A stretch of 64,000 nucleotides of DNA, taken from contig LT549889.1 of assembly GCA_900078775.1 (NCBI GenBank), positions 4,464,001 to 4,528,000 on the forward strand. Direction: 5' to 3'. The notes beneath the pieces were generated by a model that was not told the DNA's origin, searched no databases, and saw only the letters and a list, made by a program, of their open reading frames with translations. Shown in pieces: positions 58,713 to 64,000 of this stretch. This DNA comes from Mycolicibacterium aurum (lineage in GTDB: Bacteria; Actinomycetota; Actinomycetes; Mycobacteriales; Mycobacteriaceae). Position 1 is the stretch's first letter; each line of letters starts with the position of its first letter. The translations under genes were made by a program, and so were the position numbers.

Positions 58713-59213
58713 CTACTGCGGCCTGCCGTACACGGCCACCACGACCGTCCGGTCCAGGCTGTTCTCCGACCAGACACCCATTTCCGTGTTCGCACAGTCG
58801 GACATGATGGCGCGCTGTACCGGATCGTGGTACCAACGGTTGATCAGCTCCAGCCCGCTCATCGCCAGCGCAGGATGGACAGCCACCGTCTCGGCCACCA
58901 CCCCGCCATAACCGGCCGCTTGGGCGCGATCCTGGGGCGTGGAACCGTCCGAGCCGGCATGAGCGTCGAGTTGCCGGTTGCGCATCATGTCCTGGGCATG
59001 CCACTGGGCTGCCAGGCGCAACTGCGGGCTGGCAATCAATGTCCCGGTGCACCCCGCCTGCCGTTGCACGGTATACACATTCGACACCACACTGTTGTTG
59101 AACCGGACATTGTCCGCGTGCGCGGCCGGGGCGGTAATCCCGGCAGCGGCGCACAGCACCATGCCGGCCGACAGTGCAGGCGCCGAACTCAGCAGTGTTC
59201 TCGGATTCAGCAC
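58713..59213 (-). CDS. Secreted CAP-domain protein
   Basis: A 166-residue CAP/SCP-superfamily protein with a signal peptide (LLSSAPALSAGMVLCAAAGI, cleaved about AHA before DNV). The CAP domain shows LRLAAQWHAQDMMRNRQLDA (His), AHAGSDGSTPQDRAQAAGYG, VAETVAVHPA (Glu) and LELINRWYHDPVQRAIMSD. It is short and has two Cys for a disulfide. Role unknown; cell-wall or lipid binding is typical. It sits next to the mce operon end on the same strand. Confidence 0.85.
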   Translation of the reverse strand: MLNPRTLLSSAPALSAGMVLCAAAGITAPAAHADNVRFNNSVVSNVYTVQRQAGCTGTLIASPQLRLAAQWHAQDMMRNRQLDAHAGSDGSTPQDRAQAAGYGGVVAETVAVHPALAMSGLELINRWYHDPVQRAIMSDCANTEMGVWSENSLDRTVVVAVYGRPQ

Positions 59214-59266
59214 GCAATCTCCCTACCCGGGTTGAGTATTTCTCTGGTCGGTGTCCATCTCGTGAC

Positions 59267-59839
59267 TCACACCGGCGTGAAGTCCGAGACCAGCCATCGC
59301 CCGTCGATCTTCTGCATCGACACCCTGATGCTCGACGCCGTGTCGGTGGGTGCGTCCGCACCGATCGTGACGGTCTGATTGACCAGCACCAGCGCCACCG
59401 CTTGATCGGACGTGGCCGACACCGACGCAGCCGCCGGCACCGAGGCCACCGCGGTGATCAGCTGCTGCCGCGCGGCGGGGATCACCACCTCCGCGGTGAG
59501 CCGGGTGTACTCGGCCTTGAAATCGCCGGTGAGCAGATCCTGTGCCGCAGCCAGCTCTTGTTCGGCGGTGTCCGGTCGATAGGACAACAACGCCGGGACA
59601 GCGTGCTCGGCTGCCTGCAGCGACTCGGCCTGTGCACGCTCAGCACCGCGCACCGTCGATTCCTGCCACTTCAGATATCCGGCGGCGAGCGCGAGTGTCA
59701 GGGCCAACGCCGGTAGCAGTCCGTAGGCCAATACGGCGGCTCTGCTGATCCTGCGCCGCCCCGCGGCGGGACGGAGCTCGGCATCCGCACGCCCTACGGC
59801 TTCGGTTTCGGGGTCGCCGAGATCAGTGTCGATCGACAT
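59267..59839 (-). CDS. Mce-associated membrane protein (Mam)
   Basis: A 190-residue protein with a cytosolic N-terminus of about 33 residues, one transmembrane segment (AVLAYGLLPALALTLALAAGY, near residues 35-55) and an extracytoplasmic domain in an NTF2-like arrangement (TGDFKAEYTRLTAEVVIPAA, VALVLVNQTVTIG, WLVSDFTPV). Mam proteins stabilise Mce transporters. It follows the other Mam gene by 49 bp and closes the mce operon visible here. Confidence 0.87.
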   Translation of the reverse strand: MSIDTDLGDPETEAVGRADAELRPAAGRRRISRAAVLAYGLLPALALTLALAAGYLKWQESTVRGAERAQAESLQAAEHAVPALLSYRPDTAEQELAAAQDLLTGDFKAEYTRLTAEVVIPAARQQLITAVASVPAAASVSATSDQAVALVLVNQTVTIGADAPTDTASSIRVSMQKIDGRWLVSDFTPV

Positions 59840-59888
59840 CGTCAGGTACTCCGTCCACTACGTCGGCCATGGTCCTACGACCTTCCGG

Positions 59889-60437
59889 TCAGTTCACGAA
59901 TACGACTTCGGAGACCTTGGCTCCGTCATCGGACTTCTGCACACCGATCCGCATGCGCCAGAGCCGCTCCGGTTGATCGGGTTGACCCGGGGTGACCGTC
60001 TTGATCGCGACCGTCACGAGCACCTGCGCCTGGTCATCCGACAGTGACTCCACCGCCGCTTCGGTGACCGTGCCCTGCGAGGACGATTGGGTCTGCTTCA
60101 GCACCTCGACGAAGGGCCCCGAGTTCTTCTTGAAATCGTCGTGGAACGCACCGGTCGACGAGTCCAGAATCCGCTGTACCGCGCCGTCGGCGTCGGCGGC
60201 CTCGATGGTCGTCAGGTCCAGAGCGCCTTGACGACCCACACTGAGAAAGAGATCTCGCTGCGCCGCTTGCTCATTCGACGAGGTGGCCCGCATACCGAGC
60301 CAACCGACCAGCCCGCCCAGTACCGCGATCACGACCGCACCCAGGATGAGCGCCGCCCGAACGGGACGCGGCTGGCTGCGCTCCGGTGCCGTGTCGCCGG
60401 TCACGGGTTCGGTGCCGGCGTCAGCATCGTCTGCCAC
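59889..60437 (-). CDS. Mce-associated membrane protein (Mam)
   Basis: A 182-residue Mam: a polar N-terminus, a single transmembrane segment (ALILGAVVIAVLGGLVGWLG) and an extracytoplasmic domain with STGAFHDDFKKNSGPFVEVL and DQAQVLVTVAIKTVTPGQPD. It overlaps the end of the mceF gene by 37 nt on the same strand but in another frame, which supports co-translation. Function inferred from family: part of the Mce lipid import complex. Confidence 0.87.
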   Translation of the reverse strand: MADDADAGTEPVTGDTAPERSQPRPVRAALILGAVVIAVLGGLVGWLGMRATSSNEQAAQRDLFLSVGRQGALDLTTIEAADADGAVQRILDSSTGAFHDDFKKNSGPFVEVLKQTQSSSQGTVTEAAVESLSDDQAQVLVTVAIKTVTPGQPDQPERLWRMRIGVQKSDDGAKVSEVVFVN

Positions 60438-61852
60438 GTCTTGTCCTTCGGTGCGTCCTGGCCGAGATCTGCCTGGGTATAGGTCTTTCCGTCCGGTCCG
60501 ACATAGGACCCGGTCGCGGGGTCATACAACGCTGAGGCGATCTGCGGTGGCGCTGCAGCCGGTACCGGGCCCGGCGCCGGCGAGAGCTGCGGAACATCCT
60601 GGCCGCTCAGCGTGGCATTCGGGTCACCCTTCCAGTTGTGTCCGTCGTTGAGCGACACGTACTCATGCTCGCTCTCACACATGGCGACCGTGGGTGCCCG
60701 CTTTCCGGGCCGGGTCAGGCACGGATAGTTGCGGGCTCCACGCACCGCGGTGAAGCGGGAATCCTGCGGGATCCGGCAGTAGCGGTCGCCCGGCGGCCCG
60801 TCGGGTGCATCCTCGAAGCTCGGTGGCCGAATCTGCGACGGCGGAAGGAATCCCGTCGAACACGTCGGTGGCGCATTGAGGTTGAGGTTGAAGTTCAACA
60901 GTGTCCCGTTGAAGGGCGTCTTGACGTCCTGCAGCATCACGGCACTGCCCGACATGCTGGCGACGCCCTGGGGCAGCAGTACCAGCAACTGCTCGATGGC
61001 CGGTTGGTAGGCCACACCGACGTTCCCGATGCTGACGAGGTTCGCCAACAGAACTGGCAGGGTCGGCTGCAGCCGCTCCATGAGTGCGCGGGCCTCATCG
61101 GCCGCCGGCGGACCCGCGGTGAGAAATCCGGACACGCCCTCGTCGTGGTCGCGCAGCGATCCGGTGATGGACGCCAGGTTCGCGGCCCAGGCCTTGATCG
61201 AATCCGCGGTCTGCGTCTGGGAATCCAGCACCGGCCGGCTGTTGTCGATCAGCGAGGTGATGGAGTCCAGGTTCGCCCGCGAGTCGATGGCCAACGAGGT
61301 GGTGCCCTTGACGAGCCGGGCGATATCGGGTCCCATACCGCCGAAGGCCTGGTAGCTCTCCTCCAGCACGGTGCTGAGGTTGTCTTGTGGGATCGCCTGC
61401 AACCCCCTGTTGGTGGCGTCCAGGAGCCCGTTGATATCCGGCGGCACGGTGGTGCGATCCACCGGTATGACATCCCCGTCCTGCAGTGGCCGCGACGTTC
61501 CGTTGCGGGGCAGCAGGGCGATGAACTGCTCGCCGATCGCGGACTGGCTGTGCACCTCCGCGTCCAGATCCGACGGGATCGGGATATCGGAGTTCAACGA
61601 CATCACCGCGTGCACTCGGCCGTTCACCAGGTCCACGCTCTCGATACGGCCGACCTCCGTACCACGGTAGGTGACATTGCCTGCCGCGTAGAGACCGCCG
61701 GCACGCGGAAGTTCGACGGTCACCGTGTACCGACCCACACCGAAGATGAGGGTGGGGGCCTTGATGTATCCGAAGACCATCACGGTTCCGGCGATCAACG
61801 CGATCGAAAAGAACATCAGCAACTGGAGCTTTATCCGCCTCGTCAGAATCAT
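60401..61852 (-). CDS. MCE-family protein, mceF position
   Basis: A 483-residue substrate-channel protein, sixth of the A-F set. One N-terminal hydrophobic segment (LMFFSIALIAGTVMVFGYI), then the MCE domain (YTVTVELPRAGGLYAAGNVTY, GTEVGRIESVDLVNG) at residues about 38-115, a long helical middle and a Pro-rich C-terminus. In Mce complexes the hexamer shuttles lipids from the outer envelope. Its start lies 1 nt after the mceE stop; its long 3' tail overlaps the Mam gene by 37 nt. The cluster number cannot be told because the operon head is outside. Confidence 0.92.
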   Translation of the reverse strand: MILTRRIKLQLLMFFSIALIAGTVMVFGYIKAPTLIFGVGRYTVTVELPRAGGLYAAGNVTYRGTEVGRIESVDLVNGRVHAVMSLNSDIPIPSDLDAEVHSQSAIGEQFIALLPRNGTSRPLQDGDVIPVDRTTVPPDINGLLDATNRGLQAIPQDNLSTVLEESYQAFGGMGPDIARLVKGTTSLAIDSRANLDSITSLIDNSRPVLDSQTQTADSIKAWAANLASITGSLRDHDEGVSGFLTAGPPAADEARALMERLQPTLPVLLANLVSIGNVGVAYQPAIEQLLVLLPQGVASMSGSAVMLQDVKTPFNGTLLNFNLNLNAPPTCSTGFLPPSQIRPPSFEDAPDGPPGDRYCRIPQDSRFTAVRGARNYPCLTRPGKRAPTVAMCESEHEYVSLNDGHNWKGDPNATLSGQDVPQLSPAPGPVPAAAPPQIASALYDPATGSYVGPDGKTYTQADLGQDAPKDKTWQTMLTPAPNP

Positions 61853-61853
61853 G

Positions 61854-62993
61854 TCAGGACCCCTGATTCATGTGGTAGGGAACGATGAGCGGGTTGCCGG
61901 CGGTGTACGGGCTGGGAAGCTGACCTATCGTCCGGCCCCACCGCATCTCCAGTTCGGTCAGCTTGCCCTCGAACCGGGTGCCGGTGAACATGGCCGCGTC
62001 GATCCGGCTGAGCGTCAGATCGAAGACGCCGGTCAGGTTCACATAGTCGCCGCGGACCCAGTTTTCGATGGTCTCCTTCGGGAACGGATACGTCGACAGA
62101 TAACTCAGCGACCGGGTCATCGAGGGGCCGGCGTCGGCAAGCGATTTGAGCACCGGGCCGACATCCTGGAGTTCCCTGACGACGTTGTCCTTGCTCCGGT
62201 TCACCGCATCGGCCGCCATCTCGCTGAAGTCGCCGAACTCGGCGAACGCCTCCGTCAGGTCGCCCCGCTCGTCGTTGATCACCGCCAAGGCATCCGGAAT
62301 CGTCTGCAGCGCTTTGTCGACGATCGGCCGCTGAGCGGCGAACTGCCCGCTCACCGCGTTCAGGCTGTCGGTCGCCGCGATGATGTCGTGCTTCTGTCCA
62401 TCCAGCTCCCCGACAAACAGATTGAGCTGCTCCAGGAAGCTGCGCATGTCCTGTTCACGGCCTTTGAAGGCGGTGCTGAACGCCCGGGTGATGTCATGGA
62501 CCTGGCCCAGGCCACCCCCGTTGAACAGCATGGACACCGCCGCCAGTGTCTGTTCCGTCGTCGGATAGCTGGCATCGTTCTCCAGTGGGATCAGAGACCC
62601 GTTCTGCAGCTTGCCCTTCGGGGCCTCGTCATCCGGTGGTGCAAGTTCGATGTGCAACGTGCCGAGCAGGCTGGTCTGGCCGATCCGCACCGTTGCGTTC
62701 GCGGGCAGATCCACGTTCCCGTTGAGGGTCATGGTGACCAGCGCATGCCAGCCCTGCCGTTCGATGTTGCTGACGTTGCCGACCGTGACGTCACCCACCC
62801 GCACCCGGGAGTTCCGTTCCAGGTTGGTGACCTGCGGCAACTGTGCCTGCACCTGGTAGGAACCGGGACCGCCGCCTTCGGTGCCCGGCAGCGGCAGCGA
62901 GTTCACGCCTCGCCAGCCGCATCCGGACAGTCCGGCTGCCAGCATTAGCAGCGCCGCGGCCGACACCGCGCGTCGGCTCATCCGGGCGATCAT
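61854..62993 (-). CDS. MCE-family lipoprotein, mceE position
   Basis: A 379-residue lipoprotein of the LprK type. Signal peptide with lipobox LSGC (Cys about residue 25), then the MCE domain (YQVQAQLPQVTNLERNSRVR, VGDVTVGNVSNIERQGWHAL) and a long helical part ending TAGNPLIVPYHMNQGS. As the only lipoprotein in a Mce set it anchors the channel to the outer leaflet. ATG 62993 overlaps mceD by 4 nt. Confidence 0.92.
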   Translation of the reverse strand: MIARMSRRAVSAAALLMLAAGLSGCGWRGVNSLPLPGTEGGGPGSYQVQAQLPQVTNLERNSRVRVGDVTVGNVSNIERQGWHALVTMTLNGNVDLPANATVRIGQTSLLGTLHIELAPPDDEAPKGKLQNGSLIPLENDASYPTTEQTLAAVSMLFNGGGLGQVHDITRAFSTAFKGREQDMRSFLEQLNLFVGELDGQKHDIIAATDSLNAVSGQFAAQRPIVDKALQTIPDALAVINDERGDLTEAFAEFGDFSEMAADAVNRSKDNVVRELQDVGPVLKSLADAGPSMTRSLSYLSTYPFPKETIENWVRGDYVNLTGVFDLTLSRIDAAMFTGTRFEGKLTELEMRWGRTIGQLPSPYTAGNPLIVPYHMNQGS

Positions 62994-64000
62994 GAGCCCG
63001 CTCCGGCCGGAACCATCAGTCCGGGCAGTCCTGCCGCGGGATCGGTCGGCGGAGGTCCGGGTTGCGCGGCCTCCGCGATCGCGTCACTCTCGGCGGCCAG
63101 GGGCGCGCTCGCCGGCGGCGGCGCGGGACGGAAGTCGGGCCGCATCCAATCCTCGCTGTGCGTCACCTCATTGGGCCGTGCCATCGTGCCCACGACCGGG
63201 TTGAGACCGATAGGCGGGAAGTTGTACTGCCGGTTCTTGATGATCGGCGCCAGGTACTGGACACACAGCTTCGCCGACTGCTCGGCATTGAGGCGGGATG
63301 CCGCCTGCAGGGCTCCGCACAGGAAGGAGATCGGATTGGCGAAGTTGTTGACGGCCAGGATGCCGGTGGCTGCGGCATTGCCGGGCTGGAAGATGTTCAC
63401 GAAGTTCTGCAGGGCGTTGGGCAGGACGTGCAGCGCCTGTTTGATGTCGCCGAGGCTCTCATCGACCGCCGTCGTGAGCGAGGCGAGCTTGTCCGACGAG
63501 GTACCCAGGGCCTCCCGGTTCTCTGCCACGAAGCCCTCGACGTCACCGGCAGCGGCATAGATATCGCTGATGGCCTGCCCGAATTCATCATGGTCGTTGG
63601 CCAGTAGCGAGGTGACGGTGGCCAGATTTCCGTTGAGCTGCCCCATCAGATCGGTGCTCGATTTCAGGGCGGTCACCAGGATCGACAGATTCCGCATCGT
63701 GTCGAAGATGTCGGTGCTGTGATCACCGAGCGCGGAGAAGGCCTGCGCCAGTTTGCCCAACGTGTCTCGGATATCCGCGCCCTGGCCGCGCAGGTTGTTC
63801 GCGGCGGTGTTGATGAAGCCGCCGAGCGGGCTGACGCCCTCGGCTCCTGTCGGCTGCAGGGTGTCGGTCAGGGTCTGCAGCTGTTCGCGAAAATCGTCCC
63901 ACTCCACCGGAACCGCGGTCCGTTCCTCGGGAATCACCCCGTTGTCCGGAAATTCCGGTCCGCCGGTGAACACCGGGGTCAGCTGAATTGCCCGGGCCGA
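62990..64000 (-). CDS. MCE-family protein, mceD position, 3' part
   Basis: The frame continues to the right edge, so the start is outside; the last 336 codons are visible. No MCE domain core is in view, only the helical C-terminal region (LTDTLQPTGAEGVSPLGGFI, LSILVTALKSSTDLMGQLNG) and a Pro/Ala-rich tail. Assignment as MceD rests on lying directly upstream of mceE with a 4-nt overlap and on the QPTGAEGVSPLG-type helical block. The transmembrane segment and MCE domain must lie beyond 64000. Confidence 0.83.
   Translation of the reverse strand, partial: SARAIQLTPVFTGGPEFPDNGVIPEERTAVPVEWDDFREQLQTLTDTLQPTGAEGVSPLGGFINTAANNLRGQGADIRDTLGKLAQAFSALGDHSTDIFDTMRNLSILVTALKSSTDLMGQLNGNLATVTSLLANDHDEFGQAISDIYAAAGDVEGFVAENREALGTSSDKLASLTTAVDESLGDIKQALHVLPNALQNFVNIFQPGNAAATGILAVNNFANPISFLCGALQAASRLNAEQSAKLCVQYLAPIIKNRQYNFPPIGLNPVVGTMARPNEVTHSEDWMRPDFRPAPPPASAPLAAESDAIAEAAQPGPPPTDPAAGLPGLMVPAGAGS

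Noticed and set aside
1..64000. CRISPR arrays, insertion sequences, prophage or rRNA
   Set aside because: No spaced direct repeats, transposase motifs, integrase or rRNA sequence was seen on either strand.

Overview
The window is high-GC actinobacterial DNA from a mycobacterium, most likely a rapid-growing environmental species (Mycolicibacterium type). The evidence is a PE-PPE-domain hydrolase, an mce operon with Mam genes, a three-gene pntAA-pntAB-pntB transhydrogenase, an F420-dependent Ddn-like protein, an NDMA-type alcohol dehydrogenase, and a tRNA-Ser/tadA/tyrA/proZWVX block that I recall in the same order in M. tuberculosis (Rv3752c to Rv3761c). No insertion sequence, phage or CRISPR array was seen.

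Layout. 1-4.8 kb: an envelope hydrolase, a Zn dehydrogenase, a secreted alpha/beta hydrolase and a BrnT-like toxin/antitoxin pair with a palindromic operator. 4.8-13 kb: conserved core with tRNA-Ser(CGA), tadA, tyrA, a quaternary-amine ABC importer (proZWVX), a LapA-domain protein and a small-molecule kinase. 13-21 kb: SDR, lipocalin, alkylsulfatase, imine-reductase-like enzyme with a divergent HxlR regulator, phosphodiesterase, and a membrane GGDEF-EAL protein. 21-30 kb: pnt operon behind a quinone oxidoreductase and an acyl-CoA dehydrogenase, then a kinase/acyl-CoA dehydrogenase pair resembling ACAD10/11 and LvaA/LvaC, with a divergent TetR.

30-47 kb is a catabolic block. A six-gene leftward unit (NTF2-like, SDR, LLM flavoenzyme, two tandem molybdopterin oxidoreductases, esterase) diverges from a P450-TetR unit. 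The two divergent promoters each carry a copy of one operator (CTTATC..TGTTAAG type), and a third copy lies before an acyl-CoA ligase. A thiolase-SDR-ACAD-ACAD unit follows.

47-58.7 kb is a second regulon. Five copies of a long palindrome built on TGTCAATA-N4-TATTGACA lie before a TetR gene, two nearly identical carotenoid-oxygenase genes, a divergent Rieske-oxygenase/aldehyde-dehydrogenase/alcohol-dehydrogenase operon with its ferredoxin, and a SnoaL-like gene. TTGAC in the right arm can act as the -35 hexamer, so the sites look like repressor operators over promoters. I infer an inducible pathway that cleaves an alkene and oxidises the product; its substrate is unknown. 58.7-64 kb: a secreted CAP protein, then the 3' half of an mce operon (mceD partial, mceE, mceF, two Mam genes) that continues past the right edge.

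Starts were chosen by homology memory, RBS and gene overlap. Family assignments rest on motifs read by eye; no database search was possible.
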